NCBI GenBank assembly: GCA_030848705.1
Contig: JAUIZM010000019.1
Location: 1,736,001 to 1,800,000, forward strand
Direction: 5' to 3'
Source of the DNA: Heracleum sosnowskyi
Lineage: Eukaryota; Streptophyta; Magnoliopsida; Apiales; Apiaceae
Length of the DNA: 64,000 nucleotides
Made by a program: the position numbers and the translations under genes. Within the stretch, counting starts at the first letter, position 1. Each line of letters begins with the position of its first letter. The notes under the pieces were generated by a model. That model made no database searches. It was given only the letters and a program-made list of their open reading frames with translations, and was not told the DNA's origin. This document shows positions 1 through 9,834 of the stretch, one piece after another.

Positions 1-1
1 T

Positions 2-1136
2 CTGGCCTATGCTGCACACAAGAAGTTTAAAGTCTTTCAGATGGATGTAAAGAGTGCTTTTCTCAATGGGAAGCTTGAAGAAGAAGTGTTTGTTGAACAA
101 CCACCAGGATTTGTAGATCCCAAGCATCCAGATTATGTCTACAGGCTTGTTTTATTTCAATTCTGGTGATGATTTGCTTTTAGTTCAAATTTATGTAGAT
201 GATATTATCTTTGGATCTACTAATGACAAACTTTGTAAGAAGTTTGCAAAGCTTATGCAATCCAGGTATCAAATGAGCATGATGGGAGAGCTTAGTTATT
301 TTCTAGGCTTACAGGTCAAGAAAACAGATGATGGTATTTTTATCAATCAAGCAAAATATACCAGAAATCTTCTCAAGAAATTTGGTATGCTTGATAGTTC
401 ATCTGCTACAACTCCCATGGCTACTGCAACAAAGCTAGACAAAGACACAGGAGCCTCAGTAGATATAACAAACTACAGAGGAATGATAGGGTCTTTACTG
501 TATCTTACTGCAAGTAGACCTGATATCATGTATGCAACATGTCTTTGTGCAAGATTTCAAGAAGATCCCAGAGAGCCTCATCTAACAGCTGTAAAAAGGA
601 TTTTCAAATATCTCAAAGGAACCATAACCTTGGGTTTGTGGTATCCTAGGGAATCAGAGTTTAAGTTAATTGGTTACTCTGATGCAGATTTTGCAGGCTG
701 TAAGATAGACAGGAAAAGTACAAGTGGAAGCTGTCAATTTTTAGGTGACAGATTGGTTTCTTGGTATAGCAAGAAACAGAAATCAATTTCTACATCTACT
801 GCAGAAGCAGAGTATATAGCTGCTGGTAGCTGTTGTGCACAGATTCTATGGATGAAGAATCAGTTGCTGGATTATGGTTTGAGGTACTCTAAAATACCTA
901 TTTTCTGTGATAACCAAAGTGCTATAGCTATGACAGGAAATCCAGTACAGCATTCCATGACCAAGCACATCAGCATAAGGTATCATTTTATCAGGGAACA
1001 TGTGGAAGAAGGAAACATTGAGCTTCATTTTGTGTCTACAGACCAACAACTTGCAGATATCTTCACCAAACCTTTGAGTGAAGCTACTTTTATAAGATTG
1101 GTAAATGAACTTGGAATGATCTCTGGTTTCGACTAG
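2..1136 (+). pseudogene. Copia-A pol: reverse transcriptase (internally deleted) and RNase H
   Basis: Copies element RNA into DNA and removes the RNA strand; acts in the cytoplasmic virus-like particle. Positions 2-171 read RT in one frame, including the QMDVKSAFLNG region. At about 150 the sequence jumps to FYFNSGDDLLLVQIYVDD in another frame (135-1136). The block between, normally holding the ALYGLKQAPRAWY region, is missing (roughly 40 residues, estimated from the family), and the frame is lost. The YVDD catalytic box is present, followed by the RNase H domain with KSTSG and STAEAEY motifs and the usual pol C-terminus near ADIFTKPL. The stop is at 1134-1136. The deletion removes part of the polymerase fold, so the enzyme should be dead. 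The lineage assignment to Copia is certain from these motifs. Confidence 0.9.
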
Positions 1137-2531
1137 AGATACGGGTTAGACTCAAAAACTATACATGTTTGATTTTTATGCTCATGATTCCTTGCATGTA
1201 TTAACTGTTATGAGTACCAGTGTCATAAACTCTGAAAGTAAACTCTGATGCTAAACTCTGTTAAAGTGTTGGTCATACTCTGATAGTAAGAGTCTAATGC
1301 TATACTCTGATTGTAATTTTGTCTGAAACATATGGACCAATGAAGAAATTTATATGGAACATAATTCTCAGTAAGTAATTATGAATCCTTAAGAGTTATA
1401 TAGATTCTGATCTCAAATATGTGCAGTAAGTTAACACAGCATGATACTGTCTCTATATTTATAACATCTCTTAGTTTATTGATCCTATACACTGAGTCTG
1501 TATTAGCTGTTTGCATTTTCTCTCATAAATTAATTGTATTAACTGATGAAAAGTCTAAACTCTGATTATTAATTGCAAATAATTCACCCTCAAATCAAAA
1601 GATGCCAAAAAGAGCACAAAATTCCTTTGAGATCATGTTGAGCCTAGGAAGATCCAGGAACTTATTGTATGAAATAAGGGCTAAAATCTTTGATTTTTGG
1701 TGACTAGTGCCAACCACTGATTACTGGAAAAATAAAAAAAAAAAAATAAAAACAAAAATTATATATATATAAATATATATATAAAGGGGGTGAAAAATAA
1801 AAGATATATCCAAATGAAAGGATATCAGTATTACAGAGTTTAGATATAAAATCAGATTTTATTTTATACATGAGAGTTTAGGCAACCAGTTTTTACTGCT
1901 TTAGTTTGTGGATTTTATGCACTTTGAGATGATCTAAATATTGATTTCGGTAAACTCTGCTATTGCACACACTATTATTCACACCTGTACAGATTGAGAA
2001 AAGAGTTTATTGACAAAGAAGGACAAATGGTAAACACTGATGTATTGTGTGAAATACGCCGAGGTAACATTGTTTTAATCTCTGATGGTTAAAATGATTT
2101 CTTTGTTTCAGACATTTTATAATTTTGAGATTAGACATTTGTTTTGACATTCAAAGGAGTATGATATCAAACGGTTCATATTTGTATTAAACAGAGAGAG
2201 AAAGGTTGAGTGTTTTGAACAATGTGATAAGCGGTAATAAATGGCTATTTTTACTGCGCATGTGTATTGAAAGTTGTTACATACAGCTGTCAGCGTATAT
2301 ACGTTTGACACCTGTCCCACTCACACACTTTTCAAAGACGCCTGCTGTGTGTAGTAATGATTAAAACGTTTGAGTTTTAATCTTCACAGTTATTATTTAA
2401 ATATACTACACATAAACGGTTCACTCTTTTACACACCTCAACTTTTCATAAGCTTTTACTTACACACATTGTCTCAAACACTTTCACTGCATACAATCTA
2501 TTCTCTGTTTGCTTTCTTCTAAACTGTTCTA
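1137..2531 (+). other. Copia-A spacer between pol and the 3' ORF
   Basis: No coding region is visible. The stretch is AT-rich, with an A/T simple-sequence patch around 1730-1790 and five + strand copies of the octamer AAACTCTG. A pyrimidine-rich splice-acceptor-like site ends at 2111 (TTTCTTTGTTTCAG) and a second T/C-rich stretch runs directly into the ATG at 2532. Either could serve a spliced subgenomic RNA for the downstream ORF; a separate internal promoter is the other possibility. Both are inference. Confidence 0.5.
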
Positions 2532-5500
2532 ATGGCTACAACAATGTTTATTGCTTCTGGGTTAGAATTTGTTCCTAACAATTACTCAGCTCCTTTAGCA
2601 AATGAGAACGCACCGGAGGCGTTTCATTTGATTCAGAGTTTCTTGACAAACTCTGATATCGGCACTGCTCTCACAGCACCATCGAAGCTGTCTGCGACTC
2701 AAATTCGGACTTTTTGGCAGACAGGTATTTATGATAATGGAGGAGAGACTGGTTCTCCATCTATCATTTTTGAGTTTCAAGGAGATGAATTTGCTGTTAC
2801 TCCTACTACTGTTCGTCATGCTTTGGGTCTTGAAGATTTCAATGCATTCACAATCTCTGTTGGAGATTCTGAGTTAGTCAGAATGATGAGGGAGATAGGA
2901 TACTCTGGACCTTTGTCAAAGATAGGTCAACTCAAAAGGCCTCTTCTGCGCAAGGAATGGAGCTTCTTTTTCGATTGCATTACTCGGGCTTTTGGAAAGA
3001 AGTGCACGAATTGGGATGCGATTCCCACAGATAGTCTACAGATCGGGTATTCTCTTCTCTATGGCAGTCAATTTGATGTTGCTAGATTAGTTTTAACTAA
3101 TATTGGTGAGAAGATGCTAGAGAATAGAAATGTTGTTTATTTCTCTAGGTTTTGTCAATTGATATTTAATTTTTGCTGCCCAAATGTTGAGATAGTAGAG
3201 GATGATGTTATTCTCTCATTTAAACTGCACAAACGTATATTCTCTGATCTTACCAACAAGGATAACAAGAAAGTAGATGTTGGTGTGTTACTGTTGCCTG
3301 AGTCTGTGCACCAATTTTTGGTAAACTTACAACAACAACAACAACAACCACAACTGATAAACACTGAAGCTGGGCCTTCTGTGTCTCAACCACAAAGGTC
3401 AAAGAAATCTAAGGTAAGGGCTGTTAAGTCTGTCAGCATAAACACTGAAGCTGGGGCATCAAATGCTGATGATATGCCTCAGAAGAGAAGAATGAAGAAG
3501 AGAAGAGCCAATAGGGCAAAGTCTGATGCTGCTGATGCTGTTGAAGCAGAGACTGAAACTGATGAAGAAACTCTTCATCAGAGAAAAAGAAGATTGGTAG
3601 CAGCACATCTGTTTGGTGCTGAGAATATCTCTTCAACTGTTGCTGATGATATTGAAATTGAGATTCCAGAAGCTGAAGCTGTTCTTGAAGATAGAATTTT
3701 TATGGAGACTGTTCTTCAAGATGAAGCTCCTACATCAAAGTCTGATGATGTAGTTGAGGAAGCTGCAAATGATGGTCCTATGCCCACAGAGGATAGAGCA
3801 AATGTTGAGATTGCAGATGAAGCTCCTGAAAATATTGTTCAGGAGGCTCATATGGAAGTTGAAGCAAACCTCTCTATCAACTCTGAACATTTCACAGAGG
3901 GTTTGGAAGCTGATCAAGATACTGTTCAATTTGAAGAATCTATGGCTTCTCACACTGAGATTATTTCTCTTGACCTTGAGAAAGGTGAGGAAGTTGATCA
4001 GACTTTAGCTGCTAAAGCTACAGAAACTGACAAGGATGCAACAGAGAATGTTTCTTTTGAAGCAGAGTTTGTTGTAAACTCTGAGGATGTTATTGTTCTT
4101 GAAGCTCTACAACAATCTGTTGTTGAGATTGTAACAAAAGAAGCAGAGTTCCTGCATACTGCAAACTCTGAGATTCCAGAACCTGATGCTGAGAATATTC
4201 CTGCAGAAAATACAGCAGAGAATGATAAGGATAATGATAATGAGAATGATAATGATAGTTCTAATCATTCTCAAGAGGAGTTATTTGAGAGTCATGCAAA
4301 CTCTGGTGAAGAAAGAGAGATCAATCGAGCCACTGCTGAGCACTTTCAGGAAATGTACTATAACAGATGGGCTGATGCTGATTGTATCTTTTCTGCACAA
4401 AGGGCTGATGATTTTCTTGGAGACTCTGTGAAGACAATTTCAAGTCCTGATATTCTTACAAATCTGAAGGCTACTGTGATTCAAATTAAATCTCTTCACA
4501 ACAGATTTGATGAGTCTCATAAGGAAGTCACTGCTTTAAGGAATGAAGTTGGTCTAAGAGATCTCACTCTAAAGAATGATAGGACTTACTACAATTCCAT
4601 GTTCAAGAAGCAAGCTAAGGATTCTGATGATATTCAGAAGAGGCTTGGGAAAGTTGAGGACAATCAGATTGCTATGTCTGCCCAACTGACATCAATTTCT
4701 ACTGCAATTGAATTGTTGACATCAGTACTACTTTCTGATGATGTCAAAAAGGGGGAGAGTGTACCAAGTGACAAATGCAAAGACACTCAAACTCTGAGAC
4801 GGAGGGATGATGGTAATGATGGTGGAAATAAGGGAGGAGATGGAAAGAGCTTAAGATCAAATGATGATAGAAGATTACTTTCAAGAAGATCAAACTCTGA
4901 TAAAAGATCAAACTCTGGAAAGGGACATGTAAACTCTGCCAGTGGTTCAAGATATAAAAGTTTGATAATCTCTGATAAGCCATCTACTGATGAGGAAATT
5001 GCTGCTAAAATGTTTATGGCAGAACATGGAAAAGATATTACAATTGAAGATATCCAAGCTGAAGAGCAAATGCTTGCTGAAGAACACAGGAAAGATGTTG
5101 AAGCTGGAATCTACAAACAGAAGGTTATTAAGGCTCCAAGGAGAAAAGAGAAAGGAATTGTTATCAAAGAGAATGTAAACTCTGATCAGAGTTTACAGTA
5201 CTCAAGGAGGCCTAGTGGTTCAAATGCTGATAAAGGTAAAGGCGTAATGATTGAAGAGCCTAACCTGAAAAAGAAGAATTTTTCAACCTCTGACATTGCT
5301 CAAGTTGAAACAAGATTAGCTAAATCAACCTCTGACGCTGCTCAAGTTGATGTTATTACCAAAGTTATGACAACCTCTGACGTTGCTCAAGTTGTACAGA
5401 AATCTACACTACTTCCAGGATTCAGCAAACCTAAAATTCTTGAAGACTTAAAGCTTGAAGCTGTGAAATTCTCAGAAACCAGAACTGTATTGGGAAAAGA

Positions 5501-6176
5501 AGCTTTTGATAAATCTGGACTGGGATCACACAGAGAGAGAAGAATAAATAACAGATCTCAAGATAACATTTCACTGGCAGAATCTGGTATTGGGGTTACA
5601 CAAGAAAATCTTGATAAGTTAGAATCTGTTCAGTTGATTTTTCACAGAATATTGAAGAAGCAGTTTTTGTTATACTTCATGAGTGATGGAAGAGTTTATA
5701 AAGTTGGAGAATCTGATGTTAATCTCAAATCATGGAAAGAACTGGAGTATGTACTTTATCTTTTAAAAGTCAAAAATAGATTTACTCATGATGTTGCTCA
5801 AGTGTTGAGAGAAAAGATGTTGAGATCTAAAGCTATGCTTGGAGGAGGAGTATCAAGTGTCTACATTCCAAAGTATAGGGATCATACTGGAAAGTTGGTG
5901 GAAATGAAGAAAAATAGTGCTAAATTCAGGACTGCACTAAATAAGAAAGTTCTAGAGTTCAATCTAGAGTATGATAAGGCTTTTTACATCAGACTTGGCA
6001 ATGAAATGAACAAGAACAGCATCTATTCTTTAAGGGCTGCCATTTATCAAATTGGTGAAGATGAACCAGAATTGAAGGAGCTGAAGAAGGATATGATTGC
6101 TGAACTAGATCAAGCTGAGAGAAAGCTGCTGATTGATTATCTCAGGACAGTACCTGATATTGAAGAAGTCAAGTAA
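2532..6176 (+). CDS. Copia-A 3' ORF, 1214-residue protein of unknown function
   Basis: Seen: a single uninterrupted ORF between pol and the polypurine tract. Residues 1-260 look like a folded domain with FWQTG, RHALGL, GYSGPL and IGYSLLYG segments, resembling the N-terminal region of extra ORFs found in plant copia elements. A Gln run follows (about 267-272). Residues 280-620 are very acidic and low in complexity, with repeated NTEAG and EADE-like stretches. Residues 640-740 look coiled-coil. A basic, Ser-rich linker (760-960) carries three TSDxAQV repeats. The C-terminal 200 residues look globular again. No signal peptide and no convincing membrane segment is visible, so an envelope role is not supported. 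The ATG at 2532 follows the T/C-rich tract and begins the domain without lost residues. It is striking that this ORF is open while the adjacent pol is destroyed. Function unknown. Confidence 0.8.
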   Translation: MATTMFIASGLEFVPNNYSAPLANENAPEAFHLIQSFLTNSDIGTALTAPSKLSATQIRTFWQTGIYDNGGETGSPSIIFEFQGDEFAVTPTTVRHALGLEDFNAFTISVGDSELVRMMREIGYSGPLSKIGQLKRPLLRKEWSFFFDCITRAFGKKCTNWDAIPTDSLQIGYSLLYGSQFDVARLVLTNIGEKMLENRNVVYFSRFCQLIFNFCCPNVEIVEDDVILSFKLHKRIFSDLTNKDNKKVDVGVLLLPESVHQFLVNLQQQQQQPQLINTEAGPSVSQPQRSKKSKVRAVKSVSINTEAGASNADDMPQKRRMKKRRANRAKSDAADAVEAETETDEETLHQRKRRLVAAHLFGAENISSTVADDIEIEIPEAEAVLEDRIFMETVLQDEAPTSKSDDVVEEAANDGPMPTEDRANVEIADEAPENIVQEAHMEVEANLSINSEHFTEGLEADQDTVQFEESMASHTEIISLDLEKGEEVDQTLAAKATETDKDATENVSFEAEFVVNSEDVIVLEALQQSVVEIVTKEAEFLHTANSEIPEPDAENIPAENTAENDKDNDNENDNDSSNHSQEELFESHANSGEEREINRATAEHFQEMYYNRWADADCIFSAQRADDFLGDSVKTISSPDILTNLKATVIQIKSLHNRFDESHKEVTALRNEVGLRDLTLKNDRTYYNSMFKKQAKDSDDIQKRLGKVEDNQIAMSAQLTSISTAIELLTSVLLSDDVKKGESVPSDKCKDTQTLRRRDDGNDGGNKGGDGKSLRSNDDRRLLSRRSNSDKRSNSGKGHVNSASGSRYKSLIISDKPSTDEEIAAKMFMAEHGKDITIEDIQAEEQMLAEEHRKDVEAGIYKQKVIKAPRRKEKGIVIKENVNSDQSLQYSRRPSGSNADKGKGVMIEEPNLKKKNFSTSDIAQVETRLAKSTSDAAQVDVITKVMTTSDVAQVVQKSTLLPGFSKPKILEDLKLEAVKFSETRTVLGKEAFDKSGLGSHRERRINNRSQDNISLAESGIGVTQENLDKLESVQLIFHRILKKQFLLYFMSDGRVYKVGESDVNLKSWKELEYVLYLLKVKNRFTHDVAQVLREKMLRSKAMLGGGVSSVYIPKYRDHTGKLVEMKKNSAKFRTALNKKVLEFNLEYDKAFYIRLGNEMNKNSIYSLRAAIYQIGEDEPELKELKKDMIAELDQAERKLLIDYLRTVPDIEEVK

Positions 6177-6327
6177 AGTCTGACTGTAAGTTTTTATGTT
6201 TTCTATTCTAAGTTAAATTTAAACTCTGTTTTAAAATTAAACTCTGACATATTTTAAACACTGCATTTGTTATATGTTTTGACATCATCAATTATCTTTT
6301 TAACTTGTACATTTTATTATGAACAAG

Positions 6328-6338
6328 TTGGGGGAGAT
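6328..6338 (+). other. Copia-A polypurine tract
   Basis: TTGGGGGAGAT lies directly before the TGTTAG start of the LTR. Known: plant copia elements prime plus-strand DNA synthesis from such a tract. It fixes the LTR start at 6339. Confidence 0.85.
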
Positions 6339-6394
6339 TGTTAGATATAATTGCTAACGTTTGTTCATCAGTGTTTAAGTCCCAGGTACATATC

Positions 6395-6492
6395 AGAGTT
6401 TACATAGAAGCCAGTCAGAGTTTGATAAAGTCTGACTGGGTGAAGAGTTTACATGGAAGCCGGTCAGAGTTTGTTAAAGTCTGACAGGGTGA
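6395..6492 (+). repeat. Two tandem 49-bp units in the Copia-A LTR
   Basis: Two near-identical units (6395-6443 and 6444-6492) each read AGAGTTTACATRGAAGCC followed by a CAGAGTTTG and an AAGTCTGAC block. Their place upstream of the TATA box suggests promoter-proximal repeats; that role is inference. Confidence 0.75.
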
Positions 6493-6682
6493 TAGTTGAC
6501 TTAGCTGTCGGTGCAAAGATAAAGATTCTAGAAGCAATATATTCTGAAGATGGAAAGAAGCAGAATATATTGATACAGCTAAGGAGACTGGACAGAAGAC
6601 TGAAGCAATCCTTAATTGATAATAATTGTATAGCTAATTTATAGGAGTATCAATTAGATAAGGATTGTATGTAGCTGTGTAC

Positions 6683-6690
6683 TATATAAA
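6683..6690 (+). promoter_or_regulatory. TATA box of the Copia-A LTR
   Basis: TATATAAA in the middle of the LTR, the usual place for the retroelement core promoter. Transcription would start about 30 bp downstream. Confidence 0.6.
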
Positions 6691-6883
6691 CACAGATAGG
6701 TTATCCCTAGAAGGGATGCGAACATTGAATATATTATTCTTGTAACCTAGTAGCTCTTTGTGATTCATTAACATCACTAAGAGAGAATTATTTAATATAA
6801 TTCAGTTTGTTGATTTACAAACCTGAGTTCTTGATTGTTATTCTCATACATAATTGATTATATATTGTGTATTCGGCCTAACA

Positions 6884-8595
6884 TTTATTTAATGAATGTT
6901 ATTTTTAATATTCATTTAATCCTTATTTATTTAATGAATATTATTTTTGAATATTCATTTAATCATTATATATTTAATGGGTATTATTTTTGAATATTCA
7001 TTTAATCATTATTTACTTAATGAATATTATTTTCGAATATTCGTTCAAGGTTTACTTATTTAGTAAATATTATTCGATTATTTATTAAATACTTTTAACA
7101 CGTTTTAAAAATGAGAAATGTTATTTAAAGTATCCCCGAACTTCAATAATTATGAAGGATACTCTAAACTATATCATTAATTATTTTAAATCAAAAAGAG
7201 GTTCCCAAAACACTGTTTTTCCCATTTAAATCTGTCTTTTAAGAGGATTTAAATGCTCGCTCAACTATCAAAAATATGGGAAACCTGATTTAAGTGACTG
7301 CTACTCTTTTTAAACTCTCAACTCAAAACTGTCAAGGGACAGATATTTTCTCGGAGCAATTTAATTGCTGCAAGTCAAATGTTGTGTTACCACCTCAACG
7401 ATCGAGGGGTAAATTGATGGAACAAGTCGATATCCATTAACAAGCATCGCTTGGGAAATATTGGAGAATCTTCCTTTCCAACCTAGATATAACTACTTAG
7501 TGGAGTCGTATCAACAAGTATTACACTTGGGGAAAGGAGGACGATCTTTACGTTTCAGAGTCATGGATTTCATCCGAACTAGGAGCAAGTGTAAGAGGTC
7601 GAGTTGCGCCGATCCATCATTTTATTGCCCCAAATGGGCCGGGGAGATCCAGAAAGGCGGTAGACAATGTCAGGCTGTCGTGTTCTTCCATCTACATGTA
7701 GAAAACCCTTTTTAGTTGTACCACCTGCTACTGATCATAGTACGGTTGGACAACTGGCGCGGAGATTACTCCAGTATTAGTTCATCATCCAACGTGGATA
7801 ATTCTGCAACATGTATTGAAAGGGACTAAAGGGTAGCCCCCTTAGTACAGGTTTACCGATCATGTTGGCAGAGGGTCGAAAAGTGTTAACAAATTGAAGT
7901 TACAATAAATCATTGCAACTTCGTCTTTTATTTTATGAGTTATGACTCTGATAAAACTTTACTCAGATTATATATGCATAAGTGGATTTTGGGTTACGGA
8001 AACATTATATTAATTTTCCTTGTAACTTCATCTTTTATATTATACTAGTCTCTTATCCGTTTAAGGCATACCATGTGGCTACAAAAATATCTTTGAACTG
8101 TTATATACTAATAATTTGTTATAAACTATTTTGGTGGGCTCTATTGCTCACCCTTGCTTTATTTATTTATATCACAACAACAGCTAGAGCAGATGGCCCG
8201 CAACAGGCACACTCTGCGCAAGCAGGTAGCAGCCGTCAGAGATTTACCCGCTGAGGTCGTAGCCGCCATAGCTGAGGTAGTAGTAACCAGCAGTCTAAGC
8301 TACAGCTTTTGTGTATCAGACTTACTTATATTTATGATTAATGTAAGCAACGGCAAGAACTATTAAGTGTACTCTGTAATCTTTTGGGTTTGTAATAACT
8401 TATAACTTGTGGATCCTATAACTAGATACTTATTCCAATTTCATCACTGGGACTATAACTAGTTGTGTGTGTGTGGTGTTGTTATTGTGGGGTCACAGCA
8501 TGCAGTTTAATTGTTTTGATTCAAGTGCAAGTATTATTGATGGGAATTGAGACCGTAACGACCGGATTCCCGACCCCGGATCTGGGGCTGTTACA
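6884..8595 (+). repeat. Gypsy-1 5' LTR, right part
   Basis: Matches 15568-17279 of Gypsy-2. Ends GGGGCTGTTACA just before the primer-binding site. Starts with the AT-rich hairpin array (6884-7077), cut by the Copia-A insertion. Includes a short GC-rich ATG-led segment (8193-8276) that may be an exon of the leader ORF. Confidence 0.9.
8120..8125 (+). promoter_or_regulatory. TATA-like box in the Gypsy-1 LTR
   Basis: TATAAA lies 73 bp upstream of the ATG at 8193. It is conserved in the other Gypsy LTR copies. A competing and better candidate exists at 14138 in the full-length LTR of Gypsy-2, in the part this LTR lacks. Confidence 0.3.
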
Positions 8596-9290
8596 GAAAT
8601 GGTATCAGAGCGTTAGAGTTATAAACCCCAGAGATGATGCGACGTTACAATAATAAATTCACTAAGATAATAAGAACTCTTGCCAAGTTCGATTAAAACC
8701 CTTATGGGAACCTTAATATCATGATAGTAACATAGTTCGTTATTGTGTAGGCGAGCGATCTCTCTGACCCTGAGGCTTTCGAGAGACAGCATGATGAGGA
8801 CTTGCTCCGGACTACAGATCCATACTATGAGGGTTTTGAGGAGGAGGACCCGGAGGAGGTCCAGGCAGATGCGGACACCGAGGGTGTTGAGGATTCTGAT
8901 GATGAGGATCCAGAGGAGGACCAGACCCTAGCTGACACTGAGGTTATGGAGGGAGATGCTGAGGACCAGACTCCACTTCCTACTGAGAGAGCCCCTACCC
9001 CTTTACCACTGCCTTTGAGCCCTTCCCCTGATGATTTTGAGGAGCTTACCCCTGAGCCACAGCAGACAGAGGCTGCACCACCAGCAGACCCGGTTACCCC
9101 ACCTCATGTCCCGTTAGAAGGGATACCAGTGTGTGTGCATAACTGGACAGTGAGCAGAGTTCAGTCAGATTTGGTAGTGGCTGAGGCTAGACTAGCAGAG
9201 TCACGGATGCAGCTAGCAGCAGAGAGGGCTGCCAGGATTGTACGCCAGGGCGGCGGGAGGTCTGTGCCCCCTCGAGTTGCCAGGAGTTGA
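8193..9290 (+). pseudogene. Gypsy-1 leader ORF upstream of gag, probably spliced
   Basis: Seen: an open frame from 8751 to 9290 encodes a very acidic, Pro-rich protein with a short Ala/Arg-rich helix near the end. It has no ATG at its start; the codon before it is TAG, which also forms a splice-acceptor-like end (TGTGTAG). A short ATG-led frame within the LTR (8193-8276, starting MARNRHT) ends in a donor-like GAG/GTAGTA in matching phase. Inferred: exon 1 8193-8276, intron 8277-8750 spanning the LTR end and primer site, exon 2 8751-9290. Other donors in the same phase (after 8226, or GTAAGC near 8344) are possible, as is non-AUG initiation. Compared with Gypsy-2, a 14-bp deletion near 9288 truncates the protein. 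Function unknown; it is not gag, which starts separately at 9835. Confidence 0.45.
8600..8611 (+). other. Gypsy-1 primer-binding site (initiator tRNA-Met)
   Basis: TGGTATCAGAGC, four bases after the LTR end. Known: complementary to the 3' end of plant initiator tRNA-Met, the primer of chromoviruses. It fixes the LTR end at 8595. Confidence 0.9.
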
Positions 9291-9834
9291 GCTGAGGGCA
9301 CGGATGAGGATTCGAGCTTTGCCTACAGATGGCGACGACAGGGTATCCAGGATTGATGCTAAGGAGATTCTCCGCATGGCTATGGCGAGGGTGAGGGCAT
9401 TGGGCCGCACTAGTGGCTGATTTCAGATTTGGTGATGTAGTAGTCTAGTCTTCTAGTCATGTACGGACATAGTAGTGCCGATTTTTGCGGGATTGTTCCA
9501 TTGTATATAGTATCCATTTTCTGACTAGAAGGATAGACCATGTATTTCACTTTTGACTAGATGCTGTTAGGACAGTTGTACTTGTAAACTGTCAATGTTG
9601 ACTCGGACTATGTATCTTTGGTACCATGTATATATTTGTTTCCTTTCAGTTGAATACCGTTCTGTTGTGACGCGATCGCAAGTTTATTACACTGTTGTCT
9701 GTACTATTATGATTAAATTGTGGTAAAATATAGAACTGCGGGAGTCTACTTCCAATTATGTGACGACCGTACAAGAGAAAAATTTGTAACCAAGCGAATG
9801 AACCTAACATGAAATTTTCCAAATTTTCAGTAAG

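Larger units (their letters stand above)
1..6883 (+). mobile_element. Copia-A: Ty1/copia LTR retrotransposon, 3' part
   Basis: Seen: the window opens inside a copia reverse transcriptase. It continues through RNase H, a long non-coding spacer, a second long ORF, a polypurine tract and a 3' LTR starting TGTTAG and ending CTAACA. Known: this order (pol, then an extra ORF, then LTR) is typical of Sirevirus-like copia elements, which often carry an additional 3' ORF. The 5' LTR, gag, protease and integrase lie outside the window. The sequence after the LTR matches the AT-rich array of the Gypsy LTRs (equivalent to 15568 onward), so the element is inserted in the 5' LTR of Gypsy-1. The expected 5-bp target duplication on the right is TTTAT (6884-6888); its partner is off the window. 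Confidence 0.9.
6339..6883 (+). repeat. Copia-A 3' LTR
   Basis: Begins TGTTAG after the polypurine tract and ends GGCCTAACA, giving the terminal inverted repeat TGTTAG/CTAACA; 545 bp. It contains two tandem 49-bp units and a TATATAAA box. The AAACTCTG octamer recurs here in reverse orientation. The 5' LTR is outside the window, so insertion age cannot be estimated. Confidence 0.9.

Noticed and set aside
2532..6176. Envelope-like glycoprotein
   Set aside because: No signal peptide, transmembrane segment or cysteine-rich ectodomain is visible.
7461..7715. Open frame starting MENLPFQPRY, repeated in every Gypsy LTR
   Set aside because: It recurs because it lies in the LTR, differs by frameshift between copies (7670 against 24211) and resembles no protein.
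8600..8611. tRNA gene fragment
   Set aside because: Only the short primer-binding complement is present; no tRNA fold around it.
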